Assembly (NCBI GenBank): GCA_027214125.1
Contig: JAPWHF010000010.1
Location: 206,820-270,819 of the forward strand
DNA: 64,000 nucleotides
Direction: 5' to 3'
Origin: Zoogloeaceae bacterium G21618-S1
Lineage (GTDB): Bacteria; Pseudomonadota; Gammaproteobacteria; Burkholderiales; Rhodocyclaceae
This document shows, piece by piece, positions 37,293 through 46,256 of this stretch. Every line of letters starts with the position of its first letter. Position 1 is the stretch's first letter. The translations under genes were made by a program, and so were the position numbers. The notes under the pieces are model-generated. The model was given only the letters and a program-made list of their open reading frames with translations. It searched no databases and was not told where the DNA came from.

Positions 37293-38237
37293 CTAGTCGC
37301 GCAGGTCGCGACCGGTCAGCTTGAGAAAGACATCTTCCAGATTGGCCGGCCGGTGCAGGTAGCGCAGTGTGCTTTGCTGCGCGAGCCGGGCGAGCAGCGG
37401 GCTGGCGTCATTGACATAGCAAAACGCGGTATCGCCGCTCAGTTCGCAGCGCACTGACAGGTGTTCGCCGTGCGCCTGCGCCCAGCCGGCCATCCCCTCG
37501 GGCCAGTCGCCGTACACCTCCACCACATGCGGTTCGATATGCGCAGCAATGACTTCGCGCGGGCTGCCCATGGCCAGGATGCGCCCGCCATCCATGATCG
37601 CCAGACGGTGCGCCAGGCGTTCGGCCTCGTCCATGAAATGGGTGGTCAGCAGCACACTGGTGCCCTCGGCCACCAGTTGTTTGAGCCGGCGCCAGATCAG
37701 GTGGCGGGCTTGCGGGTCCAGCCCGGTGCTGGGTTCGTCGAGGATCAGCAGGTCCGGGTGATTGACCAGCGCGCGGGCGAGAGTGAGGCGGCGCTTCATG
37801 CCACCGGACAGGTCCTGGATGCGTGCGTCGGCCTTGTTTTCTAGTCCGGCGAGGGTGAGCAGGGCGGGGGTGCGCTCACGCAGGGTGGTAGCGTCGAGAC
37901 CGAAGTAGCGGCCAAAGACGCTGAGGTTTTCGGCGCAGGTGAAGTCGGGGTCGAGGTTGTCGAACTGCGGTACCACGCCGACGCGCATGCGCGCTTCGCG
38001 CGCGCGGGCAGGCACGGGTTCGCCGCACAGGGTGATCTGGCCGGCGTCGGGCGTGGTCAGCCCTAGGGCGCAGCGCAAGGTGGTGGTTTTGCCGGCGCCG
38101 TTGGGGCCGAGCAGGGCGAAGCATTCGCCCGGCGCGACGTTCAGCGATAGATCATCGACCACCGTCTGGTCGCCGTAGCGTTTGATCAGGCGCCTGATCT
38201 GCAGCGGCGAACCGGCGCCAGGGCGTGCTGCCGCCAT
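37293..38237 (-). CDS. NodI-like ABC transporter ATP-binding protein
   Basis: This 314-residue ATPase has Walker [11 protein letters not shown], signature LSGGMKRRL, Walker [14 protein letters not shown] and the switch His in [12 protein letters not shown]. The [20 protein letters not shown] block and the C-terminal extension (about 230-314) are those of the NodI/drug-exporter group. It should energise the NodJ-like permease encoded 1.6 kb away. It follows the GST gene by eight bases. Confidence 0.88.
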   Translation of the reverse strand: MAAARPGAGSPLQIRRLIKRYGDQTVVDDLSLNVAPGECFALLGPNGAGKTTTLRCALGLTTPDAGQITLCGEPVPARAREARMRVGVVPQFDNLDPDFTCAENLSVFGRYFGLDATTLRERTPALLTLAGLENKADARIQDLSGGMKRRLTLARALVNHPDLLILDEPSTGLDPQARHLIWRRLKQLVAEGTSVLLTTHFMDEAERLAHRLAIMDGGRILAMGSPREVIAAHIEPHVVEVYGDWPEGMAGWAQAHGEHLSVRCELSGDTAFCYVNDASPLLARLAQQSTLRYLHRPANLEDVFLKLTGRDLRD

Positions 38238-38245
38238 GGTCGCGC

Positions 38246-38851
38246 TCAGCCGGGTGGGCGGGTGCTGACGAAGCTGTCGCGTTCGCTGATTTTTTCGTGG
38301 AAGGCCTTCAGGCGGGGGTAGTGTTCGCGCCAGTTGAGGCCGGCGGCGCGCAAGTCGAGATACTCCAGCGCGCAACCGACCGCCACATCGGCCAGGCTGA
38401 TGCGGTCGTCATGGAAAAACTCGCCGCTCAACTGCCCCTCGAGTCGGCTCAGCGCACGGCCAATTTTTTCGAACTGGCGATCGATGTTGCTTTGCATGCG
38501 CGCCTCAACGGGGCGCAGGGTTTCCAGGTAGGCGAGCACGGTCGCGTCGAGAATGCCGTCGGCCAGCGCCTCGGTCTGGCGGACCCGGACCGCCGGCATG
38601 CCGTCCTGGGGGATGAAATGCGGCGGGATGTCGAGGGCTTCGAGGAAGCCGGCAATCACCGGCGAGTCAAAAAAGGCTTCGCCCTCGTCGGTTTCGAGCA
38701 CCGGCACCTTGCCCAGCGGATTGAGCGCCGGCACCGAGGTGGCGGTTTCCCAGGGGGAGTCCACCACCAGATCGCAGGGGATGTGTTTTTCTGCCAGCAG
38801 GATGCGGATCTTGCGGGCGTAGGGGCTGGTGAGCGAGGCGGTCAGTTTCAT
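38246..38851 (-). CDS. Glutathione S-transferase family protein
   Basis: This 201-residue protein has an N-terminal thioredoxin-like domain ([24 protein letters not shown], the ES-type site as DSPVI) and a helical C-terminal domain with [17 protein letters not shown] serine at the SPYA position is the likely glutathione-activating residue. The substrate is not readable. It lies between the hydrolase and NodI genes in a compact minus-strand group. Confidence 0.87.
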   Translation of the reverse strand: MKLTASLTSPYARKIRILLAEKHIPCDLVVDSPWETATSVPALNPLGKVPVLETDEGEAFFDSPVIAGFLEALDIPPHFIPQDGMPAVRVRQTEALADGILDATVLAYLETLRPVEARMQSNIDRQFEKIGRALSRLEGQLSGEFFHDDRISLADVAVGCALEYLDLRAAGLNWREHYPRLKAFHEKISERDSFVSTRPPG

Positions 38852-38863
38852 GGCGGCGTCCGG

Positions 38864-39511
38864 TTACAGGGGAGCCCAGCGTTGATTGATGAGATCCCGG
38901 ATGTGATGCAGCTTGCCGTGGAAGAAGTGGTCGGCGCCGGGCACCACGACGATCGGCAGCACCTGCGGCCGCGCCCAGTCAAGCACATTGGTGAGCGCCA
39001 CGGTTTCGTCCTGCTCGCCATGGATGACCAGGGTGTCGGCCGGCACGGTTTCGGTAGTGTATTGGCGTGCGCCGGTGACTTCACCTGTGGCCAGACCGAC
39101 CAGCACCATGCGCTTGATCGGCGTGACGCCCTCGGCGAGGCGTTTGGCCACGCGCGTCTGCACAAAGCCGCCAAACGAGAAACCGCCGAGCGCCAGCGGC
39201 AGCATGCCCCAGCGCGAATGCGCCCAGGCAATCACCGAGAGCATGTCTTCGGTTTCGGCCACGCCGTGGTCGTGCGTGCCTTCGCTCCTGCCAACGCCGC
39301 GGAAGTTGGGCCGCAGCGTGGCATAGCCCAGATCGCGCAGTGTGCGGGCCAGCGTGTGCGCCACCTTGTTGGTGTTGGCGCCGCCAAACAGCGGATGTGG
39401 ATGCGCCACCAGCGCGATGCCGCGCACGTTGGCGGGGGCGTCGATCAGCACCTCGATGCTGCCGTCCGGCCCGTTGAGCAGGGCAGATTCCGTGGGTAGG
39501 GGTTTGCTCAT
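38864..39511 (-). CDS. Alpha/beta hydrolase (short dienelactone hydrolase-like)
   Basis: This 215-residue protein has VAHPHPLFGGANTNKV, FRGVGRSEGTHDHG, the nucleophile elbow GGFSFGGFV, HGEQDETV and GADHFFHGKL, giving a complete Ser-Asp-His triad. The family is found beside many metabolic genes and the substrate is unknown. It starts nine bases after the ferredoxin stop and ends 12 bases before the GST. Confidence 0.87.
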   Translation of the reverse strand: MSKPLPTESALLNGPDGSIEVLIDAPANVRGIALVAHPHPLFGGANTNKVAHTLARTLRDLGYATLRPNFRGVGRSEGTHDHGVAETEDMLSVIAWAHSRWGMLPLALGGFSFGGFVQTRVAKRLAEGVTPIKRMVLVGLATGEVTGARQYTTETVPADTLVIHGEQDETVALTNVLDWARPQVLPIVVVPGADHFFHGKLHHIRDLINQRWAPL

Positions 39512-39520
39512 GGCCTCACC

Positions 39521-39829
39521 TCAGATGCGCAGGCGCTCAACCACGCGCCCGCCGACCAGATGTTCGTTGACGATTTCGTCGATGTCTTCCTTGTCGACGT
39601 AGGTGTACCAGACCTCTTCGGGGTAGACGACCATCACCGGCCCCTCGTCGCAACGATCGAGACAGCCGGCCTTGTTGATACGCACCTTGCCCTTGCCTTT
39701 GAGGCCGAGCTTGGCGATGCGGTCTTTGGCGTAGGTTTGCAGCTCGCTGGCGCCATGGGCGTTGCAGCAGGTGTCGCCGGCTTCGCGCTGGTTGCAGCAG
39801 AAGAACACGTGATGTGAAAAATAGCTCAT
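39521..39829 (-). CDS. Thioredoxin-fold [2Fe-2S] ferredoxin
   Basis: This 102-residue protein has FFCCNQREAGDTCC near the start and the pair in AGCLDRCDEGP (Cys56, Cys60), the four-cysteine layout of thioredoxin-like 2Fe-2S ferredoxins; adjacent cysteines at positions 11/12 and 21/22 leave the exact two N-terminal ligands open. It probably transfers electrons in the cytoplasm to an unknown partner. It heads the run to the NodI-like gene. Confidence 0.88.
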   Translation of the reverse strand: MSYFSHHVFFCCNQREAGDTCCNAHGASELQTYAKDRIAKLGLKGKGKVRINKAGCLDRCDEGPVMVVYPEEVWYTYVDKEDIDEIVNEHLVGGRVVERLRI

Positions 39830-39882
39830 GGGGCGGGTCTCCGGTCAGTGCCGACCATTATAGCCATGCGTTGCGCCCGGTT

Positions 39883-40941
39883 TCAGTGGGGGCTACCCCG
39901 ACGCAGATTGACCGCGCTCAGATAGGCCAGCGCCAGAAACGGCCACAGGCTGGCGACCAGATGCGTGAGTCCGTTGAAGTTCAGGAAGTGGCCCTGGTTG
40001 ATCAGCGTCTGGTTGAAGCTCAGATAGGGGTTTTCGGGCGCCAGATTGACCAGCACCGTGCCGGCCAGCAAGGCGATCGCCGCCAGCATCTGGCGCAGGC
40101 CGTGGGGCAGCGCCAGGGTCGTGGCCAGCACCGGCAGGCCGGCGCCGAGGCCGGCAATGGCGCCGGGCGTCAGCCACAGCAGCGGGCGTGGCGGCAGGTA
40201 GAAACTGGTGGCGGCCAGCGTGCGTGCGCCCAGACCGAGGCAGATCAATACCACGATGGTGAGCGAGAAGCGTTGCAGGCTGGCGCGTGCGACCAGGCCG
40301 ATCGCCACCAGATGGGTGGCGACGATCGCCGCCTCCAGACGCATGAAGCGCTCCGGGCTGAAGGGCAGCGGCGCGGGCAGGTCGAACAGCCGGCGCAGGT
40401 CGCCGACCGAAAACAGCAGGGTCTCGGGCGAGAGTTGGGCGAGCAGCCACAGCGCCAGCAGCACAACCCCCAGATCGCCGAGATGACCGTCGAGAATGCG
40501 TTTGTCGTGCCATTGGTGCAGCCAGCCTCGGGTGTCGAAAATCCGTTGGCCGAGCGCCATACCGATGAGTGCGCCGAGCAAGCCGCCGAGAATATTGGCG
40601 CCCAGGTCGACGTTGGAGGCGACGCGGGTGGGGAGGAAGTTCTGCGCCGTTTCGAGCGACAGGCTCAAGACGCCGCACACCAGCACGCTCAGCACCACCG
40701 CCCGCAGTCGCGACCAGCGCTCGGGCCAGGCTGCTGTCAGCACGAAGCCGAGCGGAATGAAGCCGAGCACGTTGAGGACGATGTCCTCAATCCGGTAGTA
40801 CTTTGGCCAGGGCGCCTGGAGGAAGTCGAACAGCGGCAGCCCATGCGACTTCCACCCGGTGAAGGGGTGGAGGCAGGCATAGGCGATGAGCAGCCCGTAG
40901 GCCAGCGTCAGATAGCGGGGGAGCTGGGTGGATGCGCGCAC
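39883..40941 (-). CDS. VanZ-family membrane protein
   Basis: This 352-residue protein has about nine hydrophobic segments. The N-terminal third is a VanZ-like domain (YACLHPFTGW, DIVLNVLGFIPLGFVL, LETAQNFLPTRVASNVDLGANILGGLLGALIG), which contains the family's conserved E-Q and D-N residues. The remaining helices are unlike classic VanZ. The function is unknown; it should not be taken as a glycopeptide-resistance gene. Confidence 0.8.
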   Translation of the reverse strand: MRASTQLPRYLTLAYGLLIAYACLHPFTGWKSHGLPLFDFLQAPWPKYYRIEDIVLNVLGFIPLGFVLTAAWPERWSRLRAVVLSVLVCGVLSLSLETAQNFLPTRVASNVDLGANILGGLLGALIGMALGQRIFDTRGWLHQWHDKRILDGHLGDLGVVLLALWLLAQLSPETLLFSVGDLRRLFDLPAPLPFSPERFMRLEAAIVATHLVAIGLVARASLQRFSLTIVVLICLGLGARTLAATSFYLPPRPLLWLTPGAIAGLGAGLPVLATTLALPHGLRQMLAAIALLAGTVLVNLAPENPYLSFNQTLINQGHFLNFNGLTHLVASLWPFLALAYLSAVNLRRGSPH

Positions 40942-41021
40942 TCGTCGGGCGGTCGGCGACCGGACAGCGAAGATGCGCCGATTGTACGCGCAGCGGCCCG
41001 CGGAGGCGGGCCGGCGGTGAT

Positions 41022-41504
41022 TCAGGTGGCCGGCGTGCCGAGGCGGGGAGCCTTGAAACGGGCCAGCACGGTGGCCGGTTTGGCGGCGGCGATGAGTGCG
41101 TCCCAGTCCACCGCGTCGAGCGTGTTCTTGACCAGCAAGCCGATGTCAGTGTCGCCTTCCATGATCAGCCGGCGGCTGAAGAACAGGGTGTCGGCGTCTT
41201 CTTCGCGCAGGGCCAGGGCGAGGTAGTCGCGGGTGGCGGCGCGCAGGGTGAGATCGGCCTTTTGGCGGTCAAAGCGCGGACGGAAACCGCGTGCCGACAG
41301 GGTAAAGCGCAGGCTCAAGCCGACGTCGGTGACGTCGAGCTGCAGGCGCTTGCCAGTCAGCGGTTCGAGGTCATCCTTGGGCAGGATGCGGCCGAGCGCG
41401 AGATTCAGCGCACCGACCAGCGCCAGCGTGGGCGGCAGTTGCGGCAGGCGGGCGACCACACGGCCGACGGCGGGGGGCACACGAAAGGCGGGGATATTGG
41501 CCAT
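41022..41504 (-). CDS. ubiT: SCP2-domain ubiquinone biosynthesis accessory protein UbiT
   Basis: This 160-residue protein has an SCP2 sterol-carrier-like fold (ADLTLRAATRDYLALALREEDADTLFFSRRLIMEGDTDIG) that binds isoprenoid lipids. With UbiU and UbiV it supports oxygen-independent ubiquinone synthesis, as known from E. coli. The ATG at 41504 has GGAG in front. It lies 22 bases after the ubiV stop, so the set is one transcription direction. Confidence 0.87.
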   Translation of the reverse strand: MANIPAFRVPPAVGRVVARLPQLPPTLALVGALNLALGRILPKDDLEPLTGKRLQLDVTDVGLSLRFTLSARGFRPRFDRQKADLTLRAATRDYLALALREEDADTLFFSRRLIMEGDTDIGLLVKNTLDAVDWDALIAAAKPATVLARFKAPRLGTPAT

Positions 41505-41526
41505 GGAAATCTCCGTGAAGCCGCGC

Positions 41527-42429
41527 TCAGGCGGCGGCAACGTATTGTTCGAGGCCTGGCTTGCCATGCCAGAAGCCATTGCAGGGCGCCTCGGGCATGA
41601 GCGCCTGGGACTGCGCGAAGGCCTCGGCGGGCGCAATCTCGCCGTCGATGGCGCGGCGGAACAAGGCCAGCAGCTCGGCCATGTGTTCAGACTGCGGCAG
41701 CACGCGCAGCACATCGACGCCCGAGGCCTTGAGCGCCGGCAGATCGCCGAGCAGGTTATAGACCTTGGCCGATTGGGTCTGGATGCCGTTGAGCGTCAGG
41801 AAAGCTTCGCCCTCGCGGGTTTTGAGCGGCATGCCTTCGGCGTGCTGCAGGCAGCGGAACTCGCAGGTGTCTTTCTGCAGATTGAAGTGCCGGGCGGTAA
41901 AGCAGCGCGCCGAATAGGCCAGCGGCAGGCGGCCATAGGCGGTGACTTCGACCTCGGGGCGCACCGCGCAGCCGGCGAGCAGGCCATCCATGGCCTCGCG
42001 CGCCATCTCGGGCGGCACCGCCCAGCGCGTGGCGCCCTGTTCGGCGAATACGTTCATGGTCTCGGGGTTGAACACATTCAGTGTCGGCCCGGCAACCCAG
42101 TGCTTGTGGCCGGCACGCACCAGTGCCTGCACGGCGGCCATGTCATTGGCTTCGACCCGAAAGTCCGGTTGATTGACGAGCTTGCGCAGCACCTTGAGGT
42201 CGGATTCGGATTCGATCAGCACCAGCGAGGAAAACACCACTTCCTTGCCGGCCTCGGCCAGCACATGGGCAACGTCGAACCAGTCTTCGAGGCGCATCTC
42301 GTGGCGGCGTGAGCACACCGATTCGCCAACATAGACGATGTCGACCGGTGACTCGGCCACGTTGCCGTAGAAGTCCATCATGGCCTGGCGCGGCCAGTAG
42401 TATTGATGCGGTCCGAGGGCGAGTTTCAT
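41527..42429 (-). CDS. ubiV: U32-family O2-independent ubiquinone hydroxylation protein UbiV
   Basis: This 300-residue U32 peptidase-like protein works with UbiU in anaerobic ring hydroxylation of ubiquinone precursors. From the ATG at 42429 the four iron-sulfur ligands are Cys39, Cys176, Cys189 and Cys193, in the spacing of E. coli UbiV (first Cys at 39). An ATG three codons upstream is equally open but would break that match. The gene is separated from ubiU by about 110 bases with an inverted repeat. Confidence 0.9.
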   Translation of the reverse strand: MKLALGPHQYYWPRQAMMDFYGNVAESPVDIVYVGESVCSRRHEMRLEDWFDVAHVLAEAGKEVVFSSLVLIESESDLKVLRKLVNQPDFRVEANDMAAVQALVRAGHKHWVAGPTLNVFNPETMNVFAEQGATRWAVPPEMAREAMDGLLAGCAVRPEVEVTAYGRLPLAYSARCFTARHFNLQKDTCEFRCLQHAEGMPLKTREGEAFLTLNGIQTQSAKVYNLLGDLPALKASGVDVLRVLPQSEHMAELLALFRRAIDGEIAPAEAFAQSQALMPEAPCNGFWHGKPGLEQYVAAA

Positions 42430-42436
42430 TTGGGTC

Positions 42437-42527
42437 ATTGGTGATTTGTCATTGGCGATTGGTGGTGTGTGGCATCAGTGACTGACACTGCCAGCGCACG
42501 GGCGCGGCGTGTTTCTCAATCACCAAT
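42437..42527. repeat. Inverted repeat between ubiU and ubiV
   Basis: ATTGGTGATT (42437-42446) is exactly complementary to AATCACCAAT (42518-42527). The left side continues with imperfect tandem copies of the same word (ATTGG.GATT). It is short, low-complexity and intergenic, and could form a transcript hairpin between the two genes. Confidence 0.5.
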
Positions 42528-42540
42528 CCCCTGCTCCCAA

Positions 42541-43554
42541 TTACTTCCACGGCCGATAGTAGGCGCCGAGCGTGTGGCTCTGGCCTTCGGAAACATTGTT
42601 GAGCGCGGCCATCCATTCAGGCTGAACGGCAAAGCGCTCGCCGTCGGCCTTGAGCCGGTCGATGGCGGCACGCCACACGCGAGTGACCTGCTGCACATAG
42701 GCGGGGCTGCGCTGGCGACCTTCGATCTTGATGGCGCGCACGCCGGCGCGGGCCAGGTCGGGCAGTAGCTCCAGCGTGTTCAGGCTGGTTGGCTCTTCGA
42801 TGGCGTAGTAGGTGTCGTCACCGACCGCAAAGCGGCCCTTGCACAGGGTAGGGTAGCCGGCGCGCTCGTCGTCGGTGAAGCGGTCGATCAGAATGCCGTT
42901 GAGGCGGGTTTCCATGCCCTTGGCGGTCTGCTCCCAGCGCACATGCTTGCCCGGCGAGCAGGCGCCATTGCAGTTGGGCGATTCGCCCGTGGCGTAGGCC
43001 GACAGTGAGCAACGCCCCTCAACCATCACGCACAGCCCGCCGAAACCGAAGACTTCGATCTCGACCGGGGTCTTCTTGATCACATGCTCAACTTGTGGCA
43101 GCGACAGCACCCGCGGCAAGACCGCGCGCTGGACGCCGAAGTGCTCATGATAAAAATTGATGGCTTCGTAGCTGGTGGCCGAGCCCTGCACCGACAGGTG
43201 CAGGCGCAGCGCCGGATGGGTGCGGTTGGCGTAGCGCATCAGGCCCGGGTCGGCCAGGATCACCGCATCGACGCCCATGTCGGCGGCCGTGTCGATGGTT
43301 TTTGTCCACTCCGGCCAGTTGCCGGCTTGCGGATAGGTGTTCAGCGCCAGCAGCACCTTGCGGCCGCGATCATGCGCGTAGCGAATGCCCTCGCGCATGC
43401 TGGCGTCGGTAAAGTTCAGGCCGGTGAAGTTGCGCGCGTTGGTGGCGTTCTTGAAGCCGACGTAAACACAGTCGGCGCCGGCGTCGACGGCGGTCTTCAA
43501 AGCGGGCAGGCTGCCGGCGGGGCAGACGAGTTCGATCGGGTGGTTGGCAGTCAT
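42541..43554 (-). CDS. ubiU: U32-family O2-independent ubiquinone hydroxylation protein UbiU
   Basis: This 337-residue protein begins ELVCPAGSLPALKTAVDAGADCVYVG, typical of U32 proteins. Cysteines 175, 182, 199 and 238 reproduce the 7-17-39 spacing of the iron-sulfur ligands of E. coli UbiU; a further Cys195 is extra. It forms a heterodimer with UbiV for hydroxylation without O2. It heads the ubiU-ubiV-ubiT set. Confidence 0.9.
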   Translation of the reverse strand: MTANHPIELVCPAGSLPALKTAVDAGADCVYVGFKNATNARNFTGLNFTDASMREGIRYAHDRGRKVLLALNTYPQAGNWPEWTKTIDTAADMGVDAVILADPGLMRYANRTHPALRLHLSVQGSATSYEAINFYHEHFGVQRAVLPRVLSLPQVEHVIKKTPVEIEVFGFGGLCVMVEGRCSLSAYATGESPNCNGACSPGKHVRWEQTAKGMETRLNGILIDRFTDDERAGYPTLCKGRFAVGDDTYYAIEEPTSLNTLELLPDLARAGVRAIKIEGRQRSPAYVQQVTRVWRAAIDRLKADGERFAVQPEWMAALNNVSEGQSHTLGAYYRPWK

Positions 43555-43654
43555 GGCGGCAGCAAGAAAAAGTGCCGCCAGAGTCTAGGGCCTGATAGAG
43601 AAATTAGGATTGATACGTGTCAATAGCGCCAGCGCGGTAGCACAGCGCGGGAAA

Positions 43655-43688
43655 GCACAAGGCCCACGCCGAAGCGCGGGCCTTGTGC
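43655..43688. terminator. Hairpin downstream of the PEP-CTERM gene
   Basis: GCACAAGGCCC and GGGCCTTGTGC form a perfect 11-base stem about 45 bases after the stop of the minus-strand PEP-CTERM gene. On that strand it is followed by only three Ts, so termination may be weak. Confidence 0.5.
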
Positions 43689-43731
43689 AGAAGCCGTCAG
43701 ATCGGCGCCAAACGTGCGCCGAGTGCCGGAT

Positions 43732-44511
43732 TTACTGCTTGCGGCGGGACAGACCCAGGCCGACCAGTGCCAGACCGGCCAGCACCAGGGTGCCGGGTTC
43801 CGGTACCGGGTTGGTCACGGAGCCTTCCGGCACGGCCGAGAAGCGCAGCGTGCCGCCGGCCACCAGGAACTCACCGAAGCCGTCGCCGAAGAAGGTTACG
43901 GAGGTGAAGGTGCTGGTGTCGTCGATGGCGCCGATGAAGTTGGTGTAGCTCTGGGCGGCGGCGTAGCCAGGGTTGTCGTTGGCCGACAGGGCATTGGCGG
44001 TCAGGAAGGCCTGACCACCGTCGAAGGCGATCCACAGGCCGGAGCCGGTCGAGGGGGTGCCCACGGGGCGGGTGCCGGACATGCAGCAGGTGGCCCAATC
44101 ACCGACTTCAAAGCCCAGCGCATTAACGGCCGAGGAGAACGTGAAGGTCACGCCCGAGTTGAAGCCCGGAATGGTCTCGCCACCGTTGCTCGGGTTGATG
44201 TTGATGACATCGCCGGTGGTCGTGATGCCGTTGCTGGTGTAAGCGCTGCCGAAAGCGACTGCACTGCCGTTCGGGCGGGAGATGGTCACCGTGGCCGGGT
44301 TGCCGCCGAGATCGGTGTAGTTGTAAACGCTGGTGCCGCTGACGATCTGGGCGGTTGCAACCGTCGAGCCGGCCAGTGCAACGGTCGAATCGAACTGGCT
44401 GATGCCGTTGGCGATGGTGTCATTGAAGACGTTCGGCAGGGCGAATGCCGAAGCAGAGGCAGTCATCGCGCCAATTACGAGAACGGACTTGAATGTGGTT
44501 TTGGACAACAT
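43732..44511 (-). CDS. PEP-CTERM sorting-domain exported protein
   Basis: This 259-residue protein has a signal peptide (about 1-24, ending AFA), a Ser/Thr/Asn/Gly-rich beta-type body with a cysteine pair (ATCCMSG), and the C-terminal tripartite sorting signal: PVPEPGTL, a hydrophobic helix, and a basic RRKQ end. An exosortase elsewhere in the genome should process it; the family is linked to extracellular polymers and flocs in Rhodocyclales. The body has no recognised domain. It is a single gene with an AAGGAG ribosome site and an A+T-rich upstream. Confidence 0.9.
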   Translation of the reverse strand: MLSKTTFKSVLVIGAMTASASAFALPNVFNDTIANGISQFDSTVALAGSTVATAQIVSGTSVYNYTDLGGNPATVTISRPNGSAVAFGSAYTSNGITTTGDVININPSNGGETIPGFNSGVTFTFSSAVNALGFEVGDWATCCMSGTRPVGTPSTGSGLWIAFDGGQAFLTANALSANDNPGYAAAQSYTNFIGAIDDTSTFTSVTFFGDGFGEFLVAGGTLRFSAVPEGSVTNPVPEPGTLVLAGLALVGLGLSRRKQ

Positions 44512-44634
44512 GTTTGGGCTCCTTGCATGATTTTGTGGTGACGGCTACTTGAAAGCAAATTGCGCGCCAGTGTGTTTTTGTTTTTAGTTTCAATGCCTTG
44601 CGAAGTGTTTTCGCGAGAAAGTGCGCTTTTGTGT

Positions 44635-44668
44635 AAAAAAGGCCGACGCCCTTGTCGAGCGTCGGCCT
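44635..44668 (-). terminator. Intrinsic terminator of the sodium:solute symporter gene
   Basis: AGGCCGACGC and GCGTCGGCCT form a ten-base stem, and on the minus strand the stem is followed by six Ts. It begins 24 bases after the symporter stop. Confidence 0.85.
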
Positions 44669-44691
44669 CGTCGTAGAGGTTCGCCGGGGTC

Positions 44692-46101
44692 TCAGTACGC
44701 GGGTTGCTGTCGCCCGACCAATCCACCGATCAGCATGCCTACGGCGCTGACGCACAGACCGGCCAGTTGTGGCGGGATGATGCCTTCGGGCGAGATGAAC
44801 TCGAGCGCGATCCAGGTGGTGAGGCCAAACACAATGGCCAGGGCGGCGCCCAGGTTGTTGGCGCGGCGCCAGTAGAGACCGGCGGCGAGCGGGACGAAGG
44901 CGGCGGCGAGGGTGACCTTGTAGGCGTTTTCGACCATTTCATGGATCGAGCTCTCGGTCTGCATGGCATAGCCGGTGACGATGAGGGCGAAGACCACCAC
45001 GGTGACGCGGGTGAGTTGCAGGAAAGCGCGGTCGCTGAGCTTGGGCATGAAGCCGCGCAGCACGTTTTCGGAGAAGGTCACTGCCGGGGCGAGCAGGGTG
45101 CCCGAGGCGGTACTCATGATCACCGACAGAAGGGCGCCAAAGAAGATGACCTGGGCACCGAAGGGCAGGTGGTTGAGGATGAGGTTGGGCAGAATCAGCT
45201 GCGAATCCTCTTCCATGTAGCGCGCTACCAGCGAAGGGTCGATCTGGGTGGCGGAATAGGCCAGAAACAGCGGGATGGCGGCGAACAGGAAGTAGGCGAC
45301 ACCACCGAGTACAGTGCCGTGCACGGCGATGCGCTCGTTACGCGCGGAGTTGGCGCGCTGGAAAACGTCTTGCTGCGGAATCGAGCCGAAGGCCATGGTC
45401 AGCAGCGTGGCGATCCAGGCAATGATGGCGCCGATGTTGGCCTCGGGCAGCCATTCGAATTTGCCGGCCGCGGCCGCGTGGCTGACCACCGTGCCGACAC
45501 CGCCGGCCAGGTCGGAGACTTCCCAGGCGATGTAGACCAGGCCCAGCACGATGACGATCATCTGCACGAAGGTGGTGATGGCCACCGACCACATGCCGCC
45601 AAACAGGGTGTACATCAGCACCACGCCGGCGCCGATCATCATGCCCTGATTCATGCTGATGCTGCCTTCGGTGAGCACGTTGAACACCAGCCCGAGGGCG
45701 GTGACCTGCGCCGACACCCAGCCCAGGTAGGATACGACGATGCACATCGACAGGATCAGCTCGGTGGTGCGGTTGTAGCGGCGACGGAAGAAGTCGCCCA
45801 GCGTGAGCAGGTTCTGGCGATACAGGCGGCGGGCGAAGAACAGGCCGAACAGGATCAGGCACAGCGAGGCGCCGAGCGGGTCGGAGATCAGTCCGTGAAA
45901 GCCTTCTTCGAGGAAGGTGGCCGAGATGCCGAGCACGGTTTCGGCGCCAAACCAGGTGGCAAACACCATGGCGACCACGATGTACATCGGCAGGTTGCGG
46001 CCCGCAACGATGTAGTCCTTTGCGCTATGCACCCGCATGGCGGCCACGAGGCCGATACCGATGGACAGGGCGAGATAGGCAGCGACAAGCCAGAGCAGCA
46101 T
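44692..46101 (-). CDS. Sodium:solute symporter (SSS/PutP family)
   Basis: This 469-residue protein has about 12-13 membrane helices and the SSS signature region (AGRNLPMYIVVAMVFATWFGAETVLG early on; AFGSIPQQDVFQRANSARNERIA in the middle). The substrate could be an amino acid, carboxylate or similar organic solute; nothing narrows it. Translation appears to start at 46101. The gene is single, with its own terminator. Confidence 0.88.
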   Translation of the reverse strand: MLLWLVAAYLALSIGIGLVAAMRVHSAKDYIVAGRNLPMYIVVAMVFATWFGAETVLGISATFLEEGFHGLISDPLGASLCLILFGLFFARRLYRQNLLTLGDFFRRRYNRTTELILSMCIVVSYLGWVSAQVTALGLVFNVLTEGSISMNQGMMIGAGVVLMYTLFGGMWSVAITTFVQMIVIVLGLVYIAWEVSDLAGGVGTVVSHAAAAGKFEWLPEANIGAIIAWIATLLTMAFGSIPQQDVFQRANSARNERIAVHGTVLGGVAYFLFAAIPLFLAYSATQIDPSLVARYMEEDSQLILPNLILNHLPFGAQVIFFGALLSVIMSTASGTLLAPAVTFSENVLRGFMPKLSDRAFLQLTRVTVVVFALIVTGYAMQTESSIHEMVENAYKVTLAAAFVPLAAGLYWRRANNLGAALAIVFGLTTWIALEFISPEGIIPPQLAGLCVSAVGMLIGGLVGRQQPAY

Positions 46102-46256
46102 GAGCGTGGGCTCCAGAGAAGATGCGGATAGGCGAGGCCGGTGTCTGCTGCGCTCGGCCCGATCTTTTTTCGGCGCGATTTTAGCAATGAAGCCTCGGCA
46201 GGGGGCGGTTTTTTTACCGCATCATGCCGGGATCGTTGGGGATCATGCCGCGATCA

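Noticed and set aside
39883..40941. Vancomycin/teicoplanin resistance by the VanZ protein
   Set aside because: VanZ-like domains are widespread in membrane proteins unrelated to resistance, and no van genes are nearby.
46140..46230. GCGGT-A7-ACCGC hairpin after ubiB as a terminator
   Set aside because: The run of A/T is in the loop and no U-tract follows the stem on the minus strand.
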